From Dermatophagoides farinae (Eukaryota; Arthropoda; Arachnida; Sarcoptiformes; Pyroglyphidae), in assembly GCF_024713945.1 (NCBI RefSeq), contig NC_134678.1, positions 7,130,001-7,194,000 on the forward strand: DNA of 64,000 nucleotides, read 5' to 3'. A program made the translations under genes and the position numbers. Below are positions 15,101 to 27,738 of the stretch, piece by piece (position 1 is the stretch's first letter; each line of letters starts with the position of its first letter). The notes below the pieces were generated by a model. That model made no database searches and was not told the origin of the DNA. It saw only the letters and a list, made by a program, of their open reading frames with translations.

Positions 15101-16083
15101 ATAATAACAATCGTAACATTGGAAATGGTAGCACGACAACAACATCATTTGGACAAAAAATTCAGACAAGCCTAGATGATTCATTTGAATCATCTAGATC
15201 CAATGATGATGATAATAATAATGGTGATCCAACAGGTGGCCGTGTATCAAGCTCTGAAAATGAGACAATTATCAATGAAGATGATGAAGAGGATATGATA
15301 CCATTGATTAATCGTCCAGATGAGAATAATATAACAATCATACCGGTTAATAGTGGTGCTGATCATGTTCATAATATAACCGGCACAGCCTTAAATAACA
15401 ATAGAAATGATAATCGTATGATGACAACAATGACAACTACTAATCATTCATCACGTCAATGGAAAAATATTAATAATAATAATAATAACTGTGATCAACA
15501 ACAACAACAATCGATTATCGTACATAAGGCTACTAAATCATTGGATAGTGGTTCAATTGTGGCACAAAGTAATCTATTAAAAAATAGTAATAGTTTTACA
15601 AATAATTCCAATACAAATGGTGGCCGTAGTGATGGTGGTGGTGGATTCTGTCCAAAATATCCTAATGGAGGAAGTAGTGGCCTTAGTAGTGGCAGTACAA
15701 GTAGTAGTCAAAGTAATCTTCAACCATCAGATGATTCATCATGTCGTGAATCATTGTCACCATCACCAGTTCTTGTTGAAACATCATTTGCCTGTGCAAA
15801 TCCGATTACTAGATCGGTTTCTGTTCTCAATAATAACAATAATAATAGCGGAACTACCGGTCCAGGAATCCATAATTCTAATGGTGGAATCAACAATAAT
15901 AACAACAACAACAACAACAATAATAATAATAATAATAATAATAACTCACCATATATTGTTTCAGCAACCTGTGATTCAATGAAACGTAGTACATCAATGA
16001 ATAATCATCATCATCATCATAATCACCACCATAATCATCATCAAACGGCCAATAAACGAACAGTAATGACTACAGAATTATAG
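5227..16083 (+). CDS. EPB41L5: Yurt / EPB41L5-type FERM domain protein
   Basis: Cortical FERM protein of the Yurt/EPB41L5/EPB41L4B family, which in animals links membrane proteins such as Crumbs to the actin cortex and regulates epithelial polarity. Coding exons: 5227-5634, 8606-8951, 12378-12571 and 13885-16083. Phases agree and give 1048 residues. The FERM lobes span about residues 36-338, with family signatures [48 protein letters not shown] and [15 protein letters not shown]-adjacent segment follows ([12 protein letters not shown], then [13 protein letters not shown], about 351-400). The C-terminal 650 residues are low-complexity, rich in Asn, Thr, Ser and His. The protein ends MTTEL, the same PDZ-binding tail as vertebrate EPB41L5. 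The start is the first Met, followed by basic residues as in relatives. Introns are long (2971, 3426 and 1313 nt) and repeat-filled. Confidence 0.95.
6799..6825. repeat. (CT)n microsatellite
   Basis: Uninterrupted CT dinucleotides over 27 bp within intron 1 of the FERM gene, followed by an imperfect extension to about 6835. Confidence 0.95.
7145..7174. repeat. (TG)n microsatellite
   Basis: Fifteen uninterrupted TG units within intron 1 of the FERM gene, among the longest CA/TG tracts in the window. Confidence 0.95.
7353..7378. repeat. Poly-A run of 26
   Basis: Pure A homopolymer in intron 1 of the FERM gene. It directly follows AATCAATCAATC. No target-site duplication or coding remnant is visible, so there is no clear sign of a retroposed element. 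Confidence 0.9.
8952..12377 (+). other. Intron 2 of the FERM gene
   Basis: GTAAGT donor and TTTAG acceptor flank 3.4 kb of simple sequence with CATCAT, CA/TG and poly-T stretches, including a 29-base poly-T at 12166-12194. Open frames here (for example around 9363-9653) are hydrophobic products of T-rich sequence and not convincing genes. Confidence 0.8.
12166..12194. repeat. Poly-T run of 29
   Basis: Longest pure homopolymer I noticed in the window, located about 180 bp before the third coding exon of the FERM gene. It may be length-variable or hard to sequence. Confidence 0.95.
15892..15945 (+). repeat. AAC/AAT trinucleotide tract coding for poly-Asn
   Basis: Eighteen consecutive Asn codons (AAC then AAT) in the last exon of the FERM gene. 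Codon mixing suggests that slippage alternated with base substitution. The tract lies in the disordered linker, between the FERM domain and the conserved C-terminal PDZ motif. Confidence 0.95.
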
Positions 16084-16399
16084 AATAGAATCGATTTTAT
16101 AATTCTACATTATTCAAAGTGATATTTTTGTGTGTGTGTTTTTGTTTGTATATTTTTGTCCATATAATTTTGTCATTTTGACCAAAAGCAATCAGTGTTT
16201 GTATTGCATCTTATATATGATGAATTCTAATGTTAAATTTTTTTTTCTTTTAAAATAGTCTAAAAATTACTATGCCATGAATTCAATTCACTTGATGTAT
16301 TTTATATAATATAAATATTTAATTAATGTCTTTATGTTTTGACATAAAAAAAAGAAAGAAAGAAAAATTTGTTTGCATCCATATTTTTTTTTTTAATAA

Positions 16400-16438
16400 T
16401 TTATTTATTTAGAAAATAAAAATAAATCATCATTTATT
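16400..16438. terminator. Overlapping poly(A) signals of two convergent genes
   Basis: Between the convergent FERM and TRIP4 genes, AATAAA occurs on the plus strand at 16415-16420 and 16421-16426. Its complement TTTATT occurs at 16400-16405, 16404-16409 and 16433-16438. Both transcripts can therefore end within about 40 bp, so their 3' ends probably overlap. Confidence 0.6.
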
Positions 16439-16463
16439 GATTGATTATTGATTATAACAATAA

Positions 16464-17830
16464 TCAAAATCCAAGTAATCCTTTACAAGCTTGATGAATT
16501 TTTGGCTCTAATCGATATATTTGACGGCCACCACTTTTAGCTACTGGCAATGGCCTTATAAATGCAATTGGATAATCACAAACAAATACATATGGGCTTT
16601 CAATTTCACATTCAGGATATTGTTTTCGATAAATTTCTTCGGGTAAACAATCTTCAATAATAACACAACCAACAATCACATCAGTTGGATAATTGCGTGG
16701 AAAATTTTTATTACCTAAATGGCTATAGAATTGTTCAACATTTTGAATTTCTTCATCGCTGGGCATTTTATGTGCAGCATAAATCCATAAACGTCCTTTG
16801 AATGGACTATACCATGTACGGCCTTCGAAACGTTTAATACCGGCCACCAATAATGATGCATATGGTTGACGAATTGCCAAACACATACCATGATCATTCA
16901 ATCTTTGCCATTTCAGTGTCCTGTACACGATGTTCATATTCATTCATTTTTGAAACCATTTTTGGCAATATGATAGATTTGTCTGGAATGATTAGAATTA
17001 GTGGTTTTCATTCGATTTTTATTATTATTATTGCCACCATTGTTTTTGTCATGACCATCAATCGTATCCTGGCTTGGAACATAGATAGGTGGAGGCAGAC
17101 TTTTCTTGTCCATTGTCTTATCATCATTATCGATGAAATATGATGATGGTTTTAGCTCATAATCAGTGGTAATAGTACTCAGTTCTTCCAATTTACGGTG
17201 TTCATCATCAATATTTTCAATTACTGATTCAGTATAATCACTAACGGTAAGATTATTGAAATCAATAGCAATTTTATCGATTTTATTGAATTTATTTTCA
17301 ACAATATAATCAACACGATTGGCAATGGCTTGACGATTTTGTTCAGTGATAAAATTCTGTGATTGTATAGTAAAATAATCGACCTGATCATCGAATACTT
17401 TGGATCGTGCGACAGATTTTTTATCGAATTCCAACAGTTTATTTTTATGTTCAATTGCTCTATCAAGATTTGGATCGTTCGTCAATGAAGCAGCAATTTC
17501 TCTTAAACTTTTTTTTGTATTCAAACAGCTGGCCACTTGATCCATAAAATCCAAACGTGCACCAGAATCAGCTAATTGTTGCACTTTCTGTATTGCTTCA
17601 TCGGAACCGGATAATAGTTGATCACGTTCTTGTTTGTTAAGGACAAATGTTCCACATGTAAAACATGGTCCACTGCCTTCTTGTTGACAAACAATACGAC
17701 CACAATTAAGGCAATTATTGATCAATTCATGTTTGCTTGCCTCACACATACATTGTCGACGACCATCCAACAAAAATGTACCCAATTCATCGACAATTTG
17801 GTTGAATTGATTTTTCTTTTTGTTTTTCAT
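16464..17830 (-). CDS. TRIP4: TRIP4 / ASC-1 transcriptional coactivator, two apparent frame breaks
   Basis: Homologue of activating signal cointegrator 1, scaffold of the ASC-1 complex acting in transcription and ribosome rescue. From the 17830 ATG, a C4HC2-type zinc finger occupies about residues 27-60 (CMC, NNCLNCGRIVC, GSGPCFTCG), then a helical region with the conserved KHKNKLLEFDK-type block, an Asn-rich linker, and a C-terminal ASCH domain (GMCLAIRQPYASLLVAGIKR, FEGRTWY, KGRLWIYAAHK). The frame changes twice: near 16945-16955 and near 16895. The short middle segment (YEHRVQDTEM) resembles the human stretch before ASCH, so both sides are real coding sequence. Each break equals one extra base. 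No GT-AG intron explains them without losing conserved residues. The about 145 N-terminal residues of human TRIP4 are absent. SPC25-like is divergent, with 258 bp between start codons. Confidence 0.9.
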
Positions 17831-18088
17831 TTTATTGTATACAAAATTATCAAATTATCGAATTACACAAATCAAATGGTGATGAGAATCATTATTATAT
17901 TTCGATGATCACATCAAACAATAGTCTAATACGATCCAAACGCACATTCAACTTATAGAGTCGAAATAGCAGCAATAAAGTGGCGGTTGAGAATTCAATA
18001 AACACTAAACATTGTGTCAATAATTGTTTTTTTTCGAAATTTTGTTTTCATTACAAAAAAAAAAAATTTTTTTGTTTTATCATCAAAA
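17831..18088. promoter_or_regulatory. Divergent promoter region TRIP4 / SPC25-like
   Basis: The 258 bp between two oppositely oriented start codons must hold both promoters and leaders. The sequence is less repetitive than the flanks and includes GTGGCGGTTGAG near 17981. I can assign no core element. Confidence 0.5.
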
Positions 18089-18921
18089 ATGTCCACCGAA
18101 ATTGAAATCGATAAACTCACACAGGAAATTGAAAACAAATTGAAATTCTATGGTCAAGATTTTTTCACAAAAGTTAAAAATGATTCGGAAATATTTCTGA
18201 ATTATCCACGTCATATCGAAGGTAGGATTTTTGATCATGTTAATAATTACATTTTTTTAACTGTTTTTTTTTGTTTTGCTCTACTCAAGAATATCGTCAA
18301 AGACTCAAAAAAGAATATGAATACACTAAAAGAATGGAAAAATTGGAACAAAAAATTCATTTATTAAAATCAAAAAATGAAACTATGTTACAAAATATTG
18401 AAAAATCAACGAATAAGATTTCAAATCTCAAAAAACGTATGTTGTTCATATATATTAAAATTATTAAATTTGAAAGTTATCCGGGTTTTTTTCCGAAAAA
18501 ATTCCAAATAGATATTTCCGCATTAGAATCTGAAATGGAAAATAAAAAGAAAACGTTGGAAAATATTGATGATACATCTGATTTTATTGGCTTAAATATT
18601 TACAACAAAAGTGATACACTTTGGAATGTTCAATTATTCAAATTGCCTATTAAAAATGAAAATGATGATGATGATCGTACATTTTCATTTGATATAGCAC
18701 ATGTTGGCAACAATATTGAATGTAAGCATTATGAATATCTTTGACAAATGATAGAATTTTTTTTCTTTCTTTCACCAAATCAAATAGTGAAAAATATCTA
18801 TCCTGAAAATTGTATCGACACTGATCAAATCATGTCCGAAATCAATGCAACAGCTGATGATAAAAAAATTCTTAAATTAATCGTTTTGATACGTTCTGAA
18901 TTGATTCGAAAATATTCATAA
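18089..18921 (+). CDS. SPC25: SPC25-like kinetochore protein (NDC80 complex subunit)
   Basis: Four exons (18089-18221, 18290-18436, 18512-18721, 18788-18921) join in phase to 207 residues, close to the 224 of human SPC25. Introns are 68, 75 and 66 nt with GT-AG ends. Residues 45-125 are charged and heptad-like (EYRQRLKKEYEYTKRMEKLE onward), fitting a coiled coil. The C-terminal 90 residues (FIGLNIYNKSDTLWNVQLFK, then FSFDIAHVGN and a helical tail ILKLIVLIRSELIRKYS) resemble the RWD globular domain of SPC25, which docks on SPC24 to recruit NDC80 to the inner kinetochore. Overall similarity is weak, as usual for this fast-evolving family, so SPC24 or another RWD coiled-coil kinetochore protein is the main alternative. 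It is convergent with HSP10. Confidence 0.65.
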
Positions 18922-19085
18922 TTCATGGAAAATTTAAATTTTTTTTTTAATTTTGGCTATATAAATGACAAATCATATCGAAAAAAATTACATTTCAAAC
19001 AATCAATACAACTAATACGACTATAAATTGTTTTTTTCTTTTGGATAGCAATTCATTCTTTTGTACAAAATTAAACTAATTGATA

Positions 19086-19091
19086 TTTATT
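19086..19091 (-). terminator. Poly(A) signal of HSP10
   Basis: TTTATT on the plus strand is AATAAA on the minus strand, 80 bp after the HSP10 stop codon. The convergent SPC25-like gene ends at 18921 and has only the weaker ATATAAA variant near 18959, so the two 3' UTRs lie back to back. Confidence 0.6.
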
Positions 19092-19170
19092 ATGAAATGA
19101 TTTTAGACAGAAAAAAAATATGTAGCTGAAAAATGTGAAATGATCCCAATCATCATCATTATTATTTATA

Positions 19171-19550
19171 TTAGTCTTGCCATTTTCCAAGAATTTCCGA
19201 ATCACGGAATATATAATACTCTTTATCTTCGATTTCGACTTTTGTACCACCATATTCAGGCAAGAGTACTTTGTCACCGGTTTTCACGCCCATCGGAATA
19301 ACGTCACCTTTTTCAGTTGTACGTCCAGGACCAGCAGCAACAACAGTACCGGTTGGTATTTTATTCTGTGCTTTTTCTGGTAGAACAATACCACCTTTTG
19401 TTGTTGTTTGTGGTATAAATCGTTCGACAAGTACACGATCCAACAATGGAATTAATCGACGTCCAATATTACCGGCCTGTTTGTTTGGGTAGTGATAAAC
19501 AAAAAAAAATGGTCAGGGTTATTTTTCAATCAATTCATTTTAGTTACCAT
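19171..19550 (-). CDS. HSPE1: Mitochondrial 10 kDa heat shock protein (chaperonin 10)
   Basis: Co-chaperonin that caps the HSP60 ring in the mitochondrial matrix. The coding exons are the start codon alone (19548-19550) and 19171-19476, split by a 71-nt GT-AG intron. The joined protein has 102 residues, the same length as human HSP10. Visible features are MAGNIGRRLIPLLDRVLVER at the N-terminus, the mobile-loop motif KGGIVLPEK, the segment KTGDKVLLPEYGGTKVE and the end FRDSEILGKWQD. The start was chosen because splicing ATG to GCCGGT restores the canonical MAG beginning. No in-frame ATG exists in the second exon near the proper N-terminus. The gene is head-to-head with HSP60, which implies co-regulation. 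Confidence 0.96.
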
Positions 19551-22133
<2,583 letters not shown>

Positions 22134-22390
22134 AACCACAACCATGTATCATTGTATCGATCATATACATCCAAAAAACAACACATGATACATCCTTCAA
22201 TACACTTTATCCATTTGATCATTAGGTTTGAAAATCATGTAGCCAGAGTTCATGCGAAAGGTCAATTATTTTTGTACAAATTTTTTTTTATACTTGAAAA
22301 TTGATGAATTTTTTTCCTTCATATACAATTGAATTAGTTTGTTTTTGTTTCACATTAGACCATTTTTGGTAGTCACTATTATATATGAAT

Positions 22391-22396
22391 AATAAA
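22391..22396 (+). terminator. Poly(A) signal of HSP60
   Basis: AATAAA about 260 bp after the HSP60 stop codon and before the convergent alanine aminotransferase gene. It is the first canonical signal seen downstream. Confidence 0.6.
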
Positions 22397-22701
22397 TTCT
22401 TTAATTCCATCATGTTTCAATCAATCACACGAAAAACAAAGATAACAAACATTCAAGGGTTTTTAAATTCATTTCAAATAATAATATCGAGAATTCTTGA
22501 TATATTCAATATGATGTGCTTATTTGATTGCCATCTGTTATCGATAAAATAAAATATTTTCATTATCAATAATCGTCAGAAAAGATAATTTTCACTTTTT
22601 TTTTGCACATTCAATTATATTGAATTTACATTATTTGATGATTATTATAGAATGACAGAAAAAGAAACTATTAAATTGAACATTCAACAGGTGGTAAATA
22701 G

Positions 22702-22714
22702 TGGCGCCACCTAT
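22702..22714 (-). promoter_or_regulatory. CTCF-like motif between HSP60 and GPT
   Basis: On the minus strand the sequence reads ATAGGTGGCGCCA, containing AGGTGGCGC, which matches the core reported for insect CTCF sites. It lies in the intergenic gap between two convergent housekeeping genes. One short motif can occur by chance, so this is a candidate only. Confidence 0.3.
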
Positions 22715-22771
22715 ATTGACACGAAAATGATTCTAAAATTATTAAAATTCAAAGGAATATTCTAAGAGGGT

Positions 22772-22777
22772 TTTATT
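22772..22777 (-). terminator. Poly(A) signal of alanine aminotransferase
   Basis: TTTATT on the plus strand is AATAAA on the minus strand, about 100 bp past the stop codon of the aminotransferase gene. Confidence 0.6.
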
Positions 22778-22876
22778 ATTAAACTGTAGTAATAGAAAAT
22801 TGATACAATATTTCAGTAATCTATTGTATTAATACAGTTGTATCTCGTTGAAATGATGGTAATTCGTTCCAAATCA

Positions 22877-24416
22877 TTAACCGTGGCCATTGTTAACCAT
22901 CGATATTCCACCGTATTGTTCTAAAAATTTTAGATGAAATTGTTGAAATTTATTCATCATTCTAGAGAATAATTCTGGCTGCGGTAATATCGTCGTTCGA
23001 AAATGATACGTTCCAGGTATTTGGCCGAAACCAGAACCAGGTACTAGACATATACCCGTCTTTTCTAATAGCTGTTTACAGTAGAAAAAATCTGGTTTTT
23101 GGCCAAGTTTTTCAGCCTCTTCAACTGCTTTAACCGGTATTTGAATACGTGGGAATGCATACATTGCACCGGCTACTGGATTTGATCGTATTCCAGGTAA
23201 TGAATTCAATGTACGTGTAGTTAATTCAGCACGACCTTTAAGTGATGCAAGGACCGTTTCTTTTTCTTTCTGATGTAATTCATAAGATGGTTCACCTTGT
23301 TGTGGTGGCCGAACAATACAATCGATGGCAAATTGACCGATCAATGCTGAACATAGACGAGCACTAATCTGTTTAAACAGAACGGCTTTAACATCGGAAT
23401 CGAAATTATCAATTTCCATATAACCACCACGAAGACCACATTCACCCATATAACCTTTTGAAGCGCTCATTAATGAAACCAATTCCAATTGAACATTGAT
23501 TTCTTTCATTATCTTTTTGAATGAATAAAATTGTGCTCCTTCTTTCCAAATATTATGCTGATAGACTTCATCGGCAACAATTAATAGATTATTGTCACGT
23601 GCAAATTGAATGATTTGAGCAATATTATCTTTGGTCAATACAGCGCCCGTTGGATTTCCCGGATTAATCACAACTATATATATGTCGAATGGAAAATTAA
23701 TAATTAGAATAAGCAACAAATGAATCGATAGAAAACTTACCAATAGCTTTTGGTTTACATTTGGATTTTGATTCATCTAATGCCCGTTGTAATTCGGCAA
23801 TATCTAATGCCCATTCATTTTCTTCATCCAGATAATAGGAAATTAGATTCATTCCTAATTCACTACAAGTAGCTGAATATAAGGGATATTGTGGAATAGG
23901 TACCATCACACCAGTTGGTATACCATCGGTTGAAGCCGAATTAATTAATGTAAAAATCAATTTAACACCTTCACTGGCACCGGAGGTGAGAATAATATTA
24001 CGCCAATCACTTGGATAGCCATCACGTTGTTCAATATATTCGGCAACATGGCGACGAATAATTTCCACACCGGCCGAATCGGAATAAGCTCCAACTGATT
24101 GGCCACCACAATTGGATAATAATAATTTTATTCGTTCTTTTACATCACTTGGCAGCTGTGTATCGGATAAAGCCGATTTAGGAAAAAGGCTTGCTGAAAG
24201 AACTTGTCGTATAAATGTCATTGGTGTTTCACCCATCATATGACAATCACCGATATTGGCACGAATCACTTCATCGAATGGTTTTTCGGCGCCATTTTTT
24301 AGCTCCTGAATTAATTCAACAGCACGCGTCGGTATTGGGCCACGAACAGCATATTCCATTTTAACCAAATTATTATTAATTGTATCCATTGTAAGTATTG
24401 GACGATTAGAATCCAT
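22877..24416 (-). CDS. GPT: Alanine aminotransferase
   Basis: PLP-dependent transaminase interconverting alanine plus 2-oxoglutarate with pyruvate plus glutamate. Exons 23741-24416 and 22877-23673 join in phase across a 67-nt intron (GTAAGT to ATATAG), giving 490 residues. Family motifs: MEYAVRGPIPTRA, EVIRANIGD, IPQYPLYSA, YYLDEENEWALD, VINPGNPTGAV, IVADEVYQ, the PLP lysine in SMSASKGYMGECG (about residue 298, read here as LMSASKGYMGECG), AMYAFPRI and CLVPGSGFGQ. The start is the first ATG. The frame stays open upstream but without a Met, and a good AG acceptor at 24460-24461 suggests a 5' UTR intron. No clear mitochondrial presequence is present, so a cytosolic form is likelier, but an alternative upstream exon could supply one. 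Confidence 0.96.
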
Positions 24417-24484
24417 TGTTAATGATGATAATGATGATGATTGACTGTGATTGACAATCCTAAATAATTGAGAAGATACACACA

Positions 24485-26841
24485 AATAACAATTAACAAT
24501 ATTGTGAAAATAATAAACAAATCAAACCTTATTTATTGGGCGGCAAACTTTTTTTTTCTGTTATAATGCGAAACAGGATATATTAAATTAATCAGAAGAT
24601 CAACTATCTGTATGTATCTATCAAACGCACATACACACACACAAAGAAACACACTTTTAAAATAAATGATTTAATAGGTTGATCACTCTCATCAAAATCA
24701 AAATCAAAATTGATGAAATCCGATATGTTTTCTAATGATGTTGATAAAAAAAAAATAATTGATAACTTATTGCTAATGATGAATTAATTAATTTATTATT
24801 ATTGTGGTTGATTGACACCAATATTGTATCTTGATTGTTTTAGTTTCGTTTTAGATCGATATTTTATTTGTACATTTTTTTTATAATGATGATGATAATC
24901 ACAACATTTCACAAGTCAGCCGACATACACACTGACACACACACACGTACATATTTCCTTTCAAAATATTCAACGTCAACAATAATAATAATAACAAAGA
25001 CGACAACAACAACAACAACAAATCAGTAGGCTTTTTCCCATATGTATTTTTCTTTTATTTTCATCATTCAAATACAGATAGATACGATTTGCCAATTGGA
25101 GTAAGTTTTCTATATGTGAAGGCCATGAAATTAGGAAATTGAATAATCGATCGATCGATAAAAAAAAACAAGAAATGACAATGAAAATAAATTCAAAGAA
25201 AAAATAAAAAGAGAAACTGGGTTTTACCTGTTTTTTGTTTCTGTTTTTTTTTTTTTTCGTTAATTCGATGGTTCTGATGATTGTGTCTTGTGTTGAGTGA
25301 TGAAAGATTTTTTTTTTTTTTAAAGTGGAATTCTTTTAAATGTCTCCTTGAAAGACTTTGATTACATCCGATAATGTTAATGAATGTGGATGGATATATA
25401 GCTGTAATTTTTTTTCTTACAGATGACGTAACGAAAAAAAAATCAAAAAAAAGGAATGTTGATTTAAGATGATGATAATCTATTATCGAGTGTCGTTATC
25501 ACACTAATTTCCACGAATGATGATGATGATGATGATTGGTTTTTTTTCTATGTACAAAATTATATTGAAAATTTGGAAAAATAAAAAAAACAAAAAAAAA
25601 CTTCATTTATTTGATGAAAAGATGAGCAAAAAAAAAACTTTCTTTTACAATAATAAAATGGCAAAAGGCAAATAGATTTACAAAACTCACATGCGCCTCG
25701 TGATCAGATGAATCGGTGAATAACGGTAAACAGAATGATGATGTTTTCGTTTTCTATATATATACCCTACCCGGGTATTTTTCACTCTCTACTATAATGT
25801 GTAGAAATTGATCTTTAACCTTTTTTTTGGATTTTTTTTCTATAGAATTCTTCTAACACATGTTTTTGTGGTTGTAATTTTAGTCACAAGATTGCTGTAC
25901 GGTGTTCAATAAAAACAAACAAACAAAACACAAAAATTTGAAGTCTGTTTTTTCAGATTTGATTTGACAGAATTTTTTTTTGTTTCTTTTTTCAAATAAA
26001 ATAGGATTAGAATCAATCGATCATCAATTTACTTAATAATTATTATGAAATTGATTTCCATAAAGTTATATTATCACACATTGACATTGATCGAATGCAA
26101 TTATTATTTATTATGATTGATCGATATTTTACCATTTATCGATATTACACGCACACACACATTTTATCGATAAATTGACAATTAGATTTTTTTTTCTCGA
26201 TCCACATGATATAATGATAATATTCTAAACATGTTTTTTTCATCATCATCGAATTAAATCGATGTCACACAGACACACACACACACACACAGATGATTAG
26301 ATTCATAATAACAATTCTTTTTCTGGTATTTTATTTCGATTTTCGTTATTTTATCATAATAATATAATTGAAACGTCATAGATTATTTACAAAACAAAAA
26401 AAGAAAAATCTTGTACAAACATTGTCATCATCATCGATGTGTGATCCAAACATGGATCATTCATCAAACATCTTTATGTAATCTTTATTTGAAGCTGCGT
26501 GATATATATCTGTTTATTTGTTGTTGTTGTTGTTGTTGTTTTTGTTCGGACAATTTCCATAATTACATCATTTAATATATTTTCGGCACGAAAAAAAACG
26601 ATGTTTTCATGAATAGAATTTTTTTTCGGACTGCAGAATGTCATAATCGAATGTCACCCGATTTTTTTTTCTTGATTCGTTTGATATGTTGATTACGGTG
26701 ATGTTGTTGTTATCATATTATACAGATGTTTTTTTTCGTTGTTGTTGTTATACAGGATTCATTTCGTTTTTTATAATATTTTTTTTCATCAATTCAAGTA
26801 ACAAAATGTCATCATCATCATCATCATCATCATCGCAATCA
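24485..26841. other. Intergenic low-complexity stretch
   Basis: Between the 5' end of the aminotransferase gene and the 3' end of beta-sarcoglycan. It contains CA/TG tracts, poly-T/A runs and TATA-like AT-rich segments. It probably includes a noncoding first exon of the aminotransferase gene and the sarcoglycan 3' UTR. No coding or RNA gene was recognised. Confidence 0.6.
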
Positions 26842-27738
26842 TCATAGACATGGGTTATCGGATTTTGGAAATCTGGCATCAGCACAGCTGCTACTTGAAT
26901 CTTTGATTGCCATTCGAAATAGCTGTCCATTTCGTCCACATATACATAATTTGTATTGTAAATCCATTTGTTCACTGGTTGATGATTCTTCTTCTGGTCG
27001 ACTATGACGACGTACGATTCGTGATTTGAATGAATTCATGTCTAAATAGATTCCTTTATGTCCATCCATTATAATGCTTGCATTCAATGATGATAAAAAA
27101 ATATTTTTCCCGTCCACTTTAATTTGTTTGCCTTCAACATTGATGCCTTCATTGCCACGGATACGAATATTTCCTTTGGAAATTATATTCAAATCTTCAT
27201 TCAATGGTGAACGTATCATTTTAACATCACGAATACCGTTAGGCACTGATAATGTTTTAATAGAATTCAATGGTAATGAACTTAAATCGAATGGAAATAA
27301 TAATTGATCATTTGATGATGAACGTATTTCTAGACCATTTTTTGATTTTAATCGTATACCATCATTATTAATCTGTAATAATGATTGTCCACTTTCGAAA
27401 CGAATATTTCCAGTTATCGATGATAAACCGGAAATACGATTATTATTAGATAATAGAATACGATCAATATATGTATCTTTATGTAGAATCACATTATCAT
27501 CAATGATGGTAAAATATTCAAATCCCGGTATTAAACGTAAACGATAAATAATGGCCAATAATGTGATTGTCGTTGCAATTGATATGATTAAAAGGGCAAT
27601 GATTACAATGACCAATAATTCTTTACGATGATGATGATTACAATTATTTTTATTGTTTACTTTTGGCATCATTACAGATGAATTTTGATTATCATCAATA
27701 GAAAGGCGATTCAATGATGATGATGGTATCGTCATCAT
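26842..27738 (-). CDS. SGCB: Beta-sarcoglycan
   Basis: Subunit of the sarcoglycan complex, part of the dystrophin-glycoprotein assembly that stabilises the muscle membrane. One uninterrupted 298-residue frame. A polar cytoplasmic N-terminus (1-40) precedes a single membrane span (about 41-65, LLVIVIIALLIISIATTITL), so this is a type II membrane protein. The extracellular part shows the repeated beta-strand pattern of the family (GNIRFESGQSLLQI, NGIRDVKMIRSP, GNIRIRGNEGINVEGK) and one N-glycosylation sequon (NAS). The C-terminus carries the cysteine cluster LCICGRNGQLFRMAI then DNPCL, which resembles the end of vertebrate beta-sarcoglycan more than gamma or delta. Length is close to the 318 residues of human SGCB. 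No intron is apparent. Confidence 0.87.
   Translation of the reverse strand: MMTIPSSSLNRLSIDDNQNSSVMMPKVNNKNNCNHHHRKELLVIVIIALLIISIATTITLLAIIYRLRLIPGFEYFTIIDDNVILHKDTYIDRILLSNNNRISGLSSITGNIRFESGQSLLQINNDGIRLKSKNGLEIRSSSNDQLLFPFDLSSLPLNSIKTLSVPNGIRDVKMIRSPLNEDLNIISKGNIRIRGNEGINVEGKQIKVDGKNIFLSSLNASIIMDGHKGIYLDMNSFKSRIVRRHSRPEEESSTSEQMDLQYKLCICGRNGQLFRMAIKDSSSSCADARFPKSDNPCL

Noticed and set aside
15617-15982. 121-codon frame overlapping the last FERM exon
   Set aside because: Val/Ile/His/Leu-rich reading of the Asn and His repeat codons in another frame.
22539-22546. TATCGATA, a match to the DRE promoter element
   Set aside because: It lies between the 3' ends of two convergent genes, where no promoter is expected; an 8-base AT-rich motif is likely by chance.
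24417-24485. Upstream extension of alanine aminotransferase by 23 residues
   Set aside because: It begins with TTG rather than ATG and contains a good splice acceptor (24460-24461), so it is more likely 5' UTR and intron sequence.
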